Source: Cristatella mucedo (taxonomy: Eukaryota > Bryozoa > Phylactolaemata > Cristatellidae). From it: a stretch of DNA of 64,000 bases. Location: NCBI GenBank assembly GCA_009760855.2, contig WPIO01000012.1, positions 4,856,001 through 4,920,000 of the forward strand. The letters run 5' to 3'. Below the pieces are notes generated by a model. That model made no database searches. It was not told the origin of the DNA and saw only the letters and a list, made by a program, of their open reading frames with translations. The translations under genes and the position numbers were made by a program. Position 1 is the first letter of the stretch, and each line of letters opens with the position of its first letter. Positions 1 through 11,151 of this stretch are shown one piece after another.

Positions 1-115
1 GATAGCCTTTAAGGATATTCTGTCGCAATACAAAAGAGGCACTTAAACCAGCCAGTATCTATAGAAAGAGATTAATTTCTCCGAGGGCGCTACACAAATG
101 TATTATTATTATTAT
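1..115 (+). repeat. SINE 3' end followed by LINE-type 3' tail
   Basis: Bases 1-53 match the 3' part of the tRNA-headed SINEs at 43676 and 55597 (cytosine-poor block ending in 'acaaaagaggc' and a 'aaaccagc'-like end). Bases 54-115 match the 3' terminal hairpin of the CR1/L2-like LINE, including 'gagggcgct', and run into an ATT microsatellite. The two parts abut, so this is either a composite SINE like the one at 11152 or a chance nesting. The left edge is cut by the window. Confidence 0.55.
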
Positions 116-1055
116 CATTTGTTTCACGTAATAAGGTTGCTGACGAGTGCCTCTGCCCTGCAACAACTAGACAAGATAAGTTCTGTGGAGATCCGGAAAT
201 CTCTTTTCCATGTTGCTCAATGCTGCTTCAGCTATTTTCTTAATTCTTTAAATTTCCTTGCTACTTTAGATATAATATTAGCTGACTAATGGTAAAGGCA
301 TTAGGCATTGCTTGTCGATCGGATTCGCTCTAGTACTCTAAACTTTCATGGGCAGCCGCAGAGAAAACTGCTGTATAGATGATTGTCACTTCGCAGTACT
401 GACGTTGGCTGGAAATGCTGGTGTAAATACCTTTATTTCCAAGCAGGTATGCTGTTGGTCAAAAGCCAAGTTCCAAAAAGCTATCTTTCCAAAGTAGGTT
501 CCGACTTTTGTTTGAAAAAACTTCTGATTTTCACGAAGCTCTATCCTGATCGCCGCCGCATTCTTTTAAGGATCTTGTTGGTGGAGGTCAGGTGGTCTTA
601 AATAAGTGAGTAATGCAAATGTAGCTTTTGAGCCTGTAGTGCCCAGTGGCAGAGCCAGGGGTCAGGAGAGGGCATTTGTCCCCCCCCCCTACAGCTGGGC
701 AGCAACTTGAGCTGCCTCCTGCTCCTAGGCCCACACTGTCCTGAACTCATTAATCCACTCAATTAAAAACAATCGAGTTTGTGTTGAATAGACACAACTA
801 TTTGCCATTATTTTATTAATTTTTTCATTAATTGTAGGTCTAAATCTGCATACATGAATATCTTGCCCTATCTGAAGTAATACTCATCACTACTGACTTC
901 GGCTCCATTCTTGTCTGCTCATCACAGCCCTGCATTATCACACCACCTTACAAATGTCTGTGTGCTGTCAATTTCATTCCACAGATCGAGAAACGACTCG
1001 TAATTTCATTCATAATAAATGATAGAACTGATATTCCACAATTATCGAGGTTAAC
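116..1055. other. No gene recognised
   Basis: AT-rich sequence with short open frames (98-289, 383-601) that show no recognisable protein similarity. A run of ten C lies at 680-689, one of many C or G runs in the window. Confidence 0.5.
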
Positions 1056-1061
1056 AAAAAA
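1056..1061 (-). terminator. Pol III terminator of tRNA-Glu
   Basis: Six A on the + strand read as TTTTTT on the - strand, four bases beyond the tRNA 3' end. A run of four or more T is the standard RNA polymerase III stop. Confidence 0.8.
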
Positions 1062-1065
1062 GTAA

Positions 1066-1137
1066 TTCCCTAGCCGGGAATCGAACCCGGGCCACGGCGG
1101 TGAAAGCGCCGGATCCTAGCCACTAGACCACTAGGGA
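1066..1137 (-). tRNA. tRNA-Glu(TTC): tRNA-Glu (anticodon UUC)
   Basis: The reverse complement folds as a complete 72-nt tRNA without an intron. The acceptor stem TCCCTAG pairs with CTAGGGA and is followed by discriminator A. The D-arm and A box read TGGTCTAGTGG. The anticodon stem CGGCG/CGCCG closes the loop CTTTCAC, giving anticodon TTC. The T arm carries GGGTTCGATTCCC, the B box. It closely resembles metazoan tRNA-Glu genes and keeps every stem, unlike the decayed tRNA-like SINE heads elsewhere in the window. CCA is not encoded, as expected for a nuclear gene. A T6 stop follows directly, so it is very probably a functional gene. Confidence 0.93.
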
Positions 1138-1193
1138 GACACAATGCTAATGAAATAGTCTTTATATATATATATTTTGAATGAAATATCCAC

Positions 1194-1785
1194 CTAATAG
1201 CAATAATAATAGCAATAATGCACTTGATAAAGCACCCACACAGAATTCGATCTCTCTCTAGGCGCTTTACATTTGCTGCAGAGGGAAACACAATTGAATG
1301 GTGAGTAATATCATGCTTGATAAACAACATGAATAACATGGTTAGGGGTAACATGCACAGGGTCTGCATGCAAATGTGGTTAGTGGCAGCATGCACAGTG
1401 TCAGCACTCATAAGCACATGAAGGACGAATCACAGGAACCCACTAAATGCTGTCCTAAATAGGTGTCTTTAAGTTCTTTTTAAATGTGGTCAAGTCAGGG
1501 GATGTTCTGATGCAAGTCGGGAGGGAGTTCCAGGCTTTGGGAGCATACGAACTAATTGCATGGTCTCTAAAGGATTTGAGGTTTGTACGAGGTAGTTGTA
1601 GACTGTTGGATTCCAAAAAGCGGGTGGAACGATGCTTGGCCTGGGGGGAGTAGATCTGAGAGATTGGCTGTGGCCAAAGAATGAACCTTCCACATCGATC
1701 GCTGACACCATTGACAGCTTTACTTTCAAGAATATACTGTAGTCTGATTCGCGTTCGCACGGCCTGATAAACGGGCATTTAATAT
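1194..1785 (-). mobile_element. CR1/L2-like LINE, 3' fragment
   Basis: Read on the - strand this gives the end of the LINE reverse-transcriptase ORF (about 1455-1778), with the family signature APKAWNSLPTCIRTSPDLTTF. It continues through the 3' UTR, the terminal hairpin and a decayed ATT/AAT tail at 1194-1230. The 5' part is missing, typical of truncated LINE insertions. It ends about 57 bp from the tRNA-Glu gene. Confidence 0.85.
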
Positions 1786-2618
1786 CAGGGATCTTGACTC
1801 ATTTCGTTATAGGTAGCAGCAGTTAGATGCCAGGTGGAAAATTTAAGGGTCCTCATCCAGTCACTTTTCTCAGCAAGCTAGGTCTTTAGCCAGCTTGTAA
1901 GCTGGCTAATCAGTTTGAGCTAGCAATTCCATCTGATACGCCTTTCTAATGAGGCCAAGTGTCGAAAATGAATAACTTACAAGTCAATCGTCGCTTAAAC
2001 CCAAAGGCCATCAACATTACATTTTAAGGAATCCCAAAACAAGTGAAAAGGGTGTGGCTGAGACAGGGGTGTGACGGATATGGGCGTTAGGTGGGAATGA
2101 AATAGACAAGAGTATTATTTAGGTAGGCTTCGGTTGAAAAGAAGCCGGATATCTCGCTAATTTTTGAAAGCAATGGAAGGCAGCAACTTTGAACCTTTAT
2201 AAATCAAATTCCTCATAGCTGGCGCTAGAAATACGAAATAAGACGTAGCCCGTGTAAACCTGCCCCACCCACTAGGTGAGATAATAGTTGCCGCCTTGCA
2301 GGTTAACGCTAATTATTATACAGCCACACAAATGCAAGAAAATGAGCTCTTAATTAATACCAGAGGCTAAAAATTATGGTTGTAAGCTTTAGCGGTGTGG
2401 ACTTAAAAACCGAAAACCGAAGCTCACCAGAGTCACCGTCCATGCTGCCAGCGCTGAGCTGTCAAGGGCAAGGACTTTTCCGGCCTGCCTGGTGACCTTT
2501 ACCTTGTTAGAGCAAGTAGCCCTCTCGGGAGTTGGATCGTTGCGAGTGGCTCTGTCGCCTGTCCGTTCAGTACCGGTTTGCTACTTAGTACCCCCGAACC
2601 AGCATAGCCACACAGGAT
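1786..2618. other. Upstream region of UCHL3
   Basis: No gene or clear repeat. The last 250 bases before the UCHL3 start are richer in CpG and contain no obvious TATA box, consistent with a housekeeping promoter and 5' UTR. I cannot place the transcription start. Confidence 0.4.
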
Positions 2619-2669
2619 ATGGCTGAGGAATCAAAGTCACGCTGGCTACCTCTCGAGTCGAACCCGGAC
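2619..2669 (+). CDS. UCHL3: UCHL3 exon 1: ubiquitin C-terminal hydrolase
   Basis: The gene encodes a peptidase C12 cysteine protease that removes small adducts from the C terminus of ubiquitin (and NEDD8 in the vertebrate enzyme), in cytosol and nucleus. Exon 1 encodes 17 residues, including RWLPLESNPD, which matches the conserved N terminus of the family (RWLPLEANPE in human UCHL3). The start is the first ATG of this block, and the exon ends in phase 0 at a consensus donor, gtaagt at 2670. Together the exons give about 237 residues, against 230 in human UCHL3. About four residues expected between exon 1 and exon 2 (VTNQ in human) are not encoded by either exon, so a 12-nt microexon or a true deletion remains possible. 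Confidence 0.9.
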
Positions 2670-3569
2670 GTAAGTAGCGCAATTTGCTTTCGGTCGTTAG
2701 TTAACAGTCTTCTTTGCGTTCCGCCGACTGCGTACTCATGATGGGGGTTCGCCATTTGTTGTAGGTTCTCAATAAGGTCAGTGGTAGACGCGCGTCCGAG
2801 CGCTTGTCAGCTCATGTCGAGAGCTTCAACAGCACTGCCCACCCCTCCACGTCTGAGATCGTAAAGTAGACTTTCGTTCGCGCCCTTGTGTTGCCATGTC
2901 GCATTTCCGGATCGTGCGCGCTCACTCGCAGCTTTTTAATCAAGCCTATTCTTAAATGTTTGTTTCAGAGATTTGAATTGTTGGTGTGTTATGTCCGAAC
3001 CTATCGGAGTTGCCGCACTCGCCATGGTTTCTCAATCGTTGGTGAAACTGCTAGCGCGATTAATATCTCATAAGCTTAAGAGAGAGGCACTGTATATGAT
3101 AAAGTAGTATTGATTGGAGCTTTAGCGAGCTAACGCGTTGAAAAAAATCAATAAGATCACGCTGGACTGGCGTCAGGAAAGCTAAATTTAATATTTCTTC
3201 AATTCGCCTGCTGAAATGACCTGTCTTGGCATATTCACACATCGCCTGCAAGCGAAGTAAGTACCGTGTGCTCGCTTTAAATTGTTTTAGATAAGTTAAA
3301 TCATTTGATTTGAAAACTTCAGTTTAGTGTACAGACTCCTAGTCACCTTCATCTTTGGGAGCCTATGCAATTGCATGCTTATCCCTACAGCTATAGTTGT
3401 AGTAGTCTACATGAACGGCATAATGACGGAATAATCATCTTATTAAGGCATAAGTGCTTTTCAGCGTTGCATCGGCTTGGGTAGTCAAAGCGGTTGTGTA
3501 GTCTTCGTCTAATACCTCAATCGCTTGGCTCAGATTCTTACTCGGCGCAAAGTATAATGCAGCCACTTC

Positions 3570-4615
3570 TAATAATAATAGTTATAATATGACACGCTTG
3601 ATAAAGCGCCCTCAGAGAACTCAATCTCTTTTTAGGTTCTTTACATTTGCTGCAAAGGAAAAATGATCGAGTGTTTAGTGGTAGCATACTTGATAAACAA
3701 CGAAAATAGCATGGTTAGGGGTGACATACACAGGGTCAGCATGCAAATGTGGTTAGTGGCAGCATGCACAGTGTCAGCACGCATAAGCACATGAAGGACG
3801 AATCACAGGGCCCCACTAAATGCTGTCCTAAATAGGTGTGTTTTTAAGTTCTTTTTAAATGTTGTCGAGTCAGGGGATGTTCTGATGCAAGTCGGGAGGG
3901 AGTTCCAGGCTTTGGGAGCATACAAACAAAATGCACGGTCTCCAAAGGATTTAAGGTTTGTACGAGGTATATCTAGATTGTTGGATTCCGAAAAGCAGGT
4001 GATACGATGCTTGGCCTGATGAGGTAGTATATCTGACAGATAGGCTGGAGCCATAGAATGAAGGGACCTAAAAGTGAGCGACAAAACCTTGAAGTCAATC
4101 CGTTGCTTGACTGGTAGCCGGTGCAGGTCGATTAGAAGTGGTGTGATGTGGCAACTGTGACGTTGACAACAGACAAGCCTAGCTGCACAGTTTTGCACCA
4201 GCTGTAAGTTTCTGAGTGCACAGGCCTGTAGACCAGAAAGCTACAACAGTCAAGAGGGGATCTCGCAAATGGATGAACCAATTTAGATGTGGTACCCCTG
4301 TCTAAACAAGCTCGATTTTTTTAGCAGTGTTATCGAGCTGAAAGTAGGCAGACTTGGTTGTGGAGCTGATGTGGTCGTCTAATGAAAGGTCACTTTGGAA
4401 CATTACACTCAGATTTTGGGCAGATTCAACAGGAGATATGCTGGCAGAGCCGATTTTGAGCATTAGCCTTTACAATTTCCTAATCACACTTAGTTTGCCC
4501 ATAACTATTAAATTGGTTTTATCATTATTAAACTTAAGAAAATTTGCCATTATCAATGTGCAGATGTCGTCAATACATGCAGCACGGAGTTGAGTGAATT
4601 CGACATGCTGGAGGG
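3570..4615 (-). mobile_element. CR1/L2-like LINE, 3' half
   Basis: Inverted relative to UCHL3 and lying in its first intron. On the - strand it encodes the region downstream of the RT active site (about 4354-4615, frames broken; FLKFNNDKTNL-like), then a better-preserved stretch at 3803-4198 (CHITPLLIDLHRLPVKQRID, APKAWNSLPTCIRTS). The 3' UTR, terminal hairpin and AAT tail follow near 3570-3650. Several frameshifts show that it is dead. Confidence 0.88.
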
Positions 4616-5034
4616 CTCGGAAGGATCAAAGCAAAGATACAACTGAATACTTGTTAAAATACTTTAATTTTATCATTGTTTTGCTTGATTAGACGGGTGA
4701 AAAAGAGGTAGGAGTTTTGGGGGGCCTGTTGCGGAAGTAGACAAGCCCATTGGAGATCTACTGGTACGAGTGAGCAGCACTGGATTGATCAATGGGTTCG
4801 ATAGCATATTGCAAATACATGGTTTTTGGCATCCAGATTTGATTGCACCTCGTTTGCTGGAGATGTTGCACTGCCTAGTAACTCACCCAGCTACAGCTGA
4901 TTACTTTTTGCATGCTGTTGTCATGGAGACCGGTCAGCTGTTGTGTGCTGCTCGAGCAGACATGCCAAACAGTTCTGGTTAGCTGCCTAAAATATTGAAT
5001 GCTCGTTCAATATTGCTGCTCTTCATGTGTTTAG
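4616..5034 (+). other. End of UCHL3 intron 1
   Basis: Intron sequence with an unassigned open frame at 4770-4982. A perfect 9-bp inverted repeat (4991-4999 with 5006-5014, 6-base loop) lies 20 bases before the exon 2 acceptor. Confidence 0.5.
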
Positions 5035-5163
5035 TATGCCGACAGTCTGGGCATGCCTCAGGATTGGAGATTCGTGGACGTGTTTGGCCTGGACAGTGAA
5101 CTTCTTGCAATGGTGCCTCGTCCTGTGATTGCCGTCATTCTGCTGTACCCTATAACGGAAAAG
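5035..5163 (+). CDS. UCHL3: UCHL3 exon 2
   Basis: Encodes 43 residues in phase 0 at both ends. An in-frame TAG at 5032 lies inside the acceptor (tttag) and fixes the exon start. The translation begins [11 protein letters not shown] and continues [19 protein letters not shown] to PITEK. It aligns without gaps to human UCHL3 from FLKQLGLHPNW to PITEK. The MVPRPV segment contributes to the ubiquitin-binding face of the family. The donor is gtctgt at 5164. Confidence 0.93.
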
Positions 5164-5879
5164 GTCTGTGTTGCTGTTTGCTGCATGCTTGCCTGCTCAC
5201 CGGCTGCTGAATTTCTGTATGTGCTCCTTGGCTGACAGTGGAAGCTATGATTTTCACGGGTTTGGTTTTTTATGTTGGTTTTACAGAATATTTTGTTAGA
5301 CGACATCTATCGTGTACAGTGTTCTTAGTTGCGCTGTTCTCTCTCCTTGCTGCATGTAGCTGCTGCATGAGTGCAAGGAGTCGTGTCAAATGGGCTTCAG
5401 CCCTCTCCTTATCCTAGCCCTGTGGTAGAATACTCGTTCTTCTTGATTGAGTTCGTGGGTTTGAGTCGAGCAATCATTTAGTGACCGATTGAAAAGGATA
5501 TGTTCCTGGCATGCCCCTGAAGTTATGCCTCCAGGATTTGCCAGCAGGACACGGTTGGGGCTAAGCCTTTTTTTAATAAAGTCTGGCTAAAAGTGTAGCT
5601 GCAAATTGCAGTTTCCTTGGTTGATATTATTGTATGTGGTATTGGCTTTAGCCTGGCATTGCAAATGGCTATCGCCTACTAAAGTTTTAGAGCTAGCAAT
5701 TTTAGTACTCAACTTCTCTGTGCAGTACTTAACACTTCCACGAGCTGTATTCTTGCAGTGCTCCGTGGTGTACATGCAATGGGTTCGGCAGCAGGTGCTC
5801 AATGCATCCCTTTAGGCCGATGAATGTTCAACAAACCAGTGTTCTTTCTTAAACTTCTCGGCATCCCTGCATGTATTTA

Positions 5880-6012
5880 CAGAGGCACCGATCAATACGA
5901 TTTTACTTACCATTCAATTGCATTTCACTTTACAGCAAATGTAAAGCGCCTAGAGAGAGATTGAGTTCTCTGAGGGCGCTTTATCTAGTGAATTATTATT
6001 ATTATTATTAAT
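5880..6012 (+). mobile_element. CR1/L2-like LINE, 3' UTR only
   Basis: Contains the 'tttacttaccattcaattgc' block, the AAAGCGCC...GGCGCTTT hairpin and an ATT microsatellite. No coding part remains. It lies in UCHL3 intron 2. Confidence 0.8.
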
Positions 6013-6667
6013 ACAAGGTAGCACTGCTGTGGCCGGCATGCCTATGCCACACGACTAAAGGAGTTGCACCCTTGATCAAAATTGGCGATCCTTGCAATGC
6101 CTTTTTATATGTGCATGTCCATATTCTGCGTGTCAGTGCCTCAAGTTTGGGCATTGAAGCCTCGATCGTGTGCTGCTATGTATCTTTGGCTAAAGTTGAT
6201 CCAACAACCCTACCGTTACCGGTCGAGTGGTTTGCCGGTAGCATACCCCAGGGAACCCACTACTAGGCATCGCCATGAAGTATCGACCGGCAGCGCGAAT
6301 GGCATTAGAAGCAGCAGTTTATCTGCATCTACAAGACACCCACGGCCACATGGAAGCCTCCCAAGGGAGTGCTGATAGATAATAGGTATGGCCAAGGGTC
6401 ATTATCTACATGCGCAAAGCAGGACTATTTCAAGCCTAGAAGAGGACCACCACTGCTGGGAGGCTGCATCCAAGTGTCTGGCAAGCAACTGAGCCCCTCT
6501 TGCTAGGCTGTCAATCGTAGTTCATTAAAATAGACTTTCAGAGCATGCTCACTCAAAAGCACCTAAGCGGTAGCAGACTGGTGGCTATTCCAGTGACTAC
6601 TCATTCCTCAGCTGTTCACAAACAGTGGCATGTGGCCTGGTCGTTGGCTCTTCCAGGAGTCACGTGT

Positions 6668-6775
6668 TTGCATACCACATTTTTTCCCTTTGCAGCAAAT
6701 GTAAAGCACCTAGAAAGAGATTGAGTTCTCTGAGGGCACTTTATCAACTGCATTATTATTATTATTATTGTTATT
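6668..6775 (+). mobile_element. CR1/L2-like LINE, 3' UTR only
   Basis: Same 3' end as at 5880, with CpG decay in both arms of the hairpin (CACC and GGCAC), followed by ATT repeats. It lies in UCHL3 intron 2. Confidence 0.8.
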
Positions 6776-6964
6776 TATATTTTTTCTATAGGATGTTTAT
6801 GTGATTCGTTCAGTAATTCTGTTATTAAAAATATGATTGTTCATTGCTTTGCATGACATGTTTAGTCGGCATAACTATGCATAGACTCGGCATTATTTGA
6901 TTTACCCTTTTCTCTAGTATAGGGTGCATAAAACATCCTGGCTGCCTATTTTTGGCCACCTTTA

Positions 6965-7120
6965 ACTCACATTTGTCTATTCACCCACATGAACAACGAA
7001 CCATGCATCAACCCACCCACACACCCATTCACATACCCATGCTAACTCATTCTCCCACTCATTCCCACACCAACTCATTCTCCCACCAACCCATGCACCC
7101 ACCCATGCAAACGCCAGAAA
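6965..7120 (+). repeat. CCCA/CACC-rich low-complexity stretch
   Basis: Irregular repeats of acccac, cccattcac and actcattctcccac. The open frame across it is a by-product of the repeats. Confidence 0.6.
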
Positions 7121-8167
7121 GTATTTTGGCAGCTGGAGTTAATTTCAGTGACCAACTTCGTCACCCTTAAATTTGATTTATATACCAATGCTGTTGCAGC
7201 AGCATCTTTTAATTTGGAAGTTCTGCCATGCTTGCTTAGTTAAAACTGATGTTTTGGCCACAGTTCGCCTCATTTTTTAATGGCAGTGCACAGCAGTAGG
7301 TGCAGCCAGCTATACAGTAAGGCAGTTGCTGTAATCACTTCACCCACAAGCTTCAGCTTCCAGGTATCTCATAAGTAATTTTCCATTCGACGTGAAGCCT
7401 GCACATACAGATTGTTTTTTGATGGAGAAAGTGTGCTGAGTATGCCTGATACTTAACTTTTCATACCAAGGTTAGACTATAAGGGCATAGTGTGTACAGT
7501 GGAAATACCAGAAAATGTAATGTGTGCTCATGACTCGTGATCATAATTAAGCTGTGTTTACTTACTCCAAACCATACCGACCTGGTGACTGCATACGATT
7601 TAAAATACTTTTACAGAGACAACCCTGACACATGTGAGGGTCACTTTATTGTGTGAACAATGATTTATTGATATGCACTTTACCTCAAAAGGCTATCATT
7701 TAGCCGGCCCCATCCATGAACCTACTTCCACCGAAATTGAATTTGTGGCTCCAGCAATTGGCAGGTGCTTTATACTATTGAAGAAGGCCACAAATAGGAG
7801 TCAGTAGATTGTAAAGCCAGTTGAGGTCTCAGTAGGTGCACATGAACCTAAATAGGGCTAACTACAGTGGTTGAAGGATATTGAAGCTGAACCAATGTTA
7901 ATGTAGTTTCTATCTTAAGGAAAGCGATGAAGCTCCGTGGACCCGATACGACTTCTTGGATTAATACCAAATTCGGATTAGATATGCATACGAACACGAC
8001 AATGCATTCATTTGAATGTACAGTGTACATTTGATGCTTATTATTCGATGCAACCTGATAATGGAGACACTAATGATTGCCACTTTGCTTTTTTAGTTCT
8101 CCTGTTCAGATTGCATAAGGAATCAGTTCTTTGAGCACCTCGTATTACAAAGGATATTGTACTGCAG

Positions 8168-8191
8168 TTTAGAGCATCAGAAGTTGCTGAA
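8168..8191 (+). CDS. UCHL3: UCHL3 candidate short exon 3
   Basis: A 24-nt segment between an acceptor (tactgcag) and a possible donor (gtgaga). It encodes FRASEVAE, which fits the family position FRTEEEEK just after PITEK. It would leave an intron of only 35 nt before the next exon. Phase is 0 at both ends, so the reading frame is kept. It is proposed from position, phase and weak similarity only; another exon in 5164-8167 could serve instead. Confidence 0.45.
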
Positions 8192-8226
8192 GTGAGAGCA
8201 GCAGTGCATTTCTGTTATCATTTCAG

Positions 8227-8371
8227 TCTGAGAGCCAGCAGTTGGGTAGTGCTGCTAGTGAGGATGCTGCTCGATCACTGTACTTTGTCAAGCAGAGTAT
8301 TGACAACGCTTGTGGCACCATCGGCATGATTCATGCATTAGTCAACAATGAGCATAATATTAACTTGGACG
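8227..8371 (+). CDS. UCHL3: UCHL3 catalytic exon (Cys and Gln)
   Basis: Acceptor atttcag, then 48 codons plus one base, with donor gtaaga at 8372. The translation includes LYFVKQSIDNACGTIGMIHA, the most conserved block of peptidase C12. By my numbering Gln91 (oxyanion hole) and nucleophile Cys97 are present, and IGMIHALVNN follows. The exon ends after the first base of a Gly codon that the next exon completes. Confidence 0.96.
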
Positions 8372-9617
8372 GTAAGATCAGTACCTTGACCAGATACTGG
8401 TGCTCCCATATGTACTGTTTACTCTTCCTGCTGGTCTGGCATGTTTGTGTTTTCAGAAAGTTATCTGCTGCTGTTGTGATAATAATTCTGTGATCTATAG
8501 TCTCCTCTTTCACCACTAAGAGCTTTTTGAGTGCCGTGGTATGACTAAAAATTGGCATTGGATTTGGTGTTCGTGTAACTTCCATTGTTTTTGTATGAGT
8601 GAGAGTTGATTAAGTGTAACCTGAAGGTAGTGCGATCGGCATAGCTTATCCATGTCGGCATGATGGTGTAGGGTAGAATGGATATGTGAAAATAGACTAA
8701 GACGTCTATGTAAACTAGGTTCACAGTGGCACTTAAGAAAGTTTAATGCATTCGATAATCGTGTCGATAGTTCAGGATTCACAACCCGGAGGTGTGCATC
8801 CGTGGTCACTTTATCTTTCTCACTTTTAACCCGAATGGAAAGCCCTAACCATTGCCCGTGAGGCTTTGCTGTCACTACAAACACTTTGTTGTGACTTACC
8901 ATTTAAGAGTAAACATGGCTATGGGGAACTGTTGCTATGAGACTGTATATGCAAACTATGAATGGTCTGATCACCAGAAAGTACGGTAACTGACCCCTCT
9001 ATCTTAAGAGGATGTACAGTTGCTAGAACCATGGCTTCGGCCGGTCGTGATAGCCCAGGAGGTAAAATGTGTGCTCTTCACGATCGAGGTCGTGGGTTCG
9101 AATTCTGCAGTACTGAAAGCGGTGGTGATAGCCGATAAGGCTCTTTTGCTGCTATAAAAATGAGGCTGTTAAATCAGCTAATATTAATTTGTAACTTTGG
9201 CTCTGCTGCTTGCTTGATTTGCAAGTGTTACCATCCTTTCCTTTGGAAATTTGCCCCTAAGCTAGCTAGACTACCTGCTAAATTAGTTTTGGTTTTAGGG
9301 CTTGGGATGACCTTGGAGTGCATGGGGCCTATGGTCTTGAGGTTGTTCGGTCCCTAGGCTTCCTTTACAAAAAATAGACCTGTGGATGAGTGATAAAACA
9401 GGCTCTGCAATCAATCAAGAAGATATAGGCTGACTATCTTTTAATTGAATAGTTTGGAGGTGAACTGCCTGATGCTGCTCCTACATAGCTAGGCAGCTGT
9501 TGCAGACTTACTACAGACAATGTAATGCAATTTCCTGGCTAAATATTCGATGCGTAGTTGGTATTCTGTTTCTTTTTTCTTTTACGGCTTGGCCTTATTG
9601 TCTTTATTGCATTGCAG
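8372..9617 (+). other. UCHL3 intron
   Basis: Holds a tRNA-headed SINE (see 9043). Otherwise there are only short open frames on both strands with no recognised similarity. Confidence 0.5.
9043..9184 (+). mobile_element. tRNA-headed SINE
   Basis: The head shows a Pol III B box (gggttcgaatt) and an A-box-like block. The body and tail, 'gtgatagccgataaggctctt' to 'gaggctgttaaatcagc', match copies at 43676 and 55597. It lies in a UCHL3 intron. Confidence 0.75.
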
Positions 9618-9889
9618 GTACGAAATCGCTTGCCTCGTTTCTTGCGAGGTCACGCAATCTTAGTCCGCTGGAGCGTGGCCAGGAGCTCGAGGCTGACGTG
9701 ACGATAGGCAATGCTCACGAGGAGTCGGCACTTGAAGGCCAAACTGAGGCACCTCCTCTGAGTGCTGAAACAAACCTCCATTTTGTGGCATTCGTTCGAG
9801 GTCATCACGACAACGGCCTGTATGAGTTCGACGGTCGGAGCGACCAGCCCAAGCTACACGGCCAGACGAGCAGCGATACATTCCTTGAG
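9618..9889 (+). CDS. UCHL3: UCHL3 catalytic exon (His and Asp)
   Basis: Acceptor attgcag; the first two bases complete the split Gly codon. It encodes 90 further codons and ends at gag|gtact. It contains the active-site crossover loop (SPLERGQELE...), the segment HEESALEGQTEAP, then LHFVAFV with catalytic His171 and LYEFDGR with Asp188. These match His169 and Asp184 of human UCHL3. The following SSDTFLE aligns with ETSDETLLE. Confidence 0.96.
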
Positions 9890-9947
9890 GTACTACTCGA
9901 GTGGCATCTATGATGCGGTGGTGGCTGTCAAATGCTATCACAGCCAG

Positions 9948-9989
9948 AGAGAGAGAGAAAGAGAGAGAGAGAGGGAGAGAGAGAGAGAC
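9948..9989 (+). repeat. (GA)n microsatellite
   Basis: About 40 bases of gagaga with few interruptions, in the last UCHL3 intron. Confidence 0.85.
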
Positions 9990-10342
9990 TTAGGTGCATG
10001 CGTGCACTTGCAGCAAGAACATTGAACGTTAGTTAACTTAAGCTGTACATATCCATAATTGCAGAATGTAAAGTTCAAGGATGTTTGATGACATTTATAG
10101 CAAAGCTTATCCAATCGAAATCAGAAATGAACATCTGCAGTGATATACAAGTAGAGCTGAACTGACATTTGATTTCATGTTGATCCATCCAGTATGATTG
10201 GCCGAGTTATGGAATTTACAAGGCATACAACGAAACTGTAAATAGAGCTGTTTAAAAGTCACAAGCATGTACCTCAGAAAGCTGCAAGCATGTACCTCGA
10301 TTTACCAAGGTTGAAGAAGTTGGGTCACAACTCATGCTGCCT

Positions 10343-10487
10343 GCTTGTTGGCCTAGTGGGTATGGTGTTCAGACTTAATGATCTTGGTCTGTGTTCGAGT
10401 CCTGCAGCAGACAGTTCTTTATCGCCAACTGCAAGTGGAAGGGATAGGTACTAAGGCGATTCTGCCACTATATAAGTGAGTAAGTGA
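10343..10487 (+). mobile_element. Degenerate tRNA-headed SINE
   Basis: The B box (tgttcgagtcctgc) and the downstream block 'tctttatcgccaactgcaag' match the SINE copy at 43676. It is more diverged than the copy at 9043. Confidence 0.55.
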
Positions 10488-11151
10488 GGCCTTTGAAACT
10501 TATTTAATACTGTGCTCTGCTCCTGGGAGTGGAATGATTGGCAGAGCCATTCGTTTTGACTTACGGTGGAGAAAAGGTTTGTGCCCAGTTCATCTGTGCT
10601 GGCCTTCATTTTTCGAGGGTCGTACAGGGGTTACACTCTCATTATTAAGTTGAGTTCTCTCACAGCCGTCCTTGTACTGCTGTGGCTCCATGTCTAGCTC
10701 AGAAAAGCAGTGCTTTAACAGCCCTTCCGGGGCTCCACAATTGTTTACTCTACACACTCCTTAGTGTTCTGTCAAACACTCAGGGCATAAGCACCTATCA
10801 GAGGATCATCAACAAGTGACATTGGATAAGTAATTTTTAAAGCAAGTGCCGAGCCTTGACAGTGCCACAGACTAGCCGATTAATGGGGCAGCTCAAGGGA
10901 TGCTGTGCTTTTCACTGGCATACCAGTCGGCTAAGGGGGCTGTAGACCATATAACTCCAATGGCTATGTTTCTGCTTACACGATGGTCTCTTATATACGG
11001 TTGCATGCTTTCAGTTGGAACGTACATATTCATTTGAGGCAAGTTACAAAGGTGCCTGTGATGTGTCTGCATTTTATACTGGAGACAAATGGCTTGTTGT
11101 AACGACTGTGGTTATTCTGATTGCATTAGGTATGACACCATACTTCTTGGT

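Noticed and set aside
3803-4198. A 131-codon frame in UCHL3 intron 1 that looks like a real gene
   Set aside because: It is the end of the LINE ORF, found in many copies across the window.
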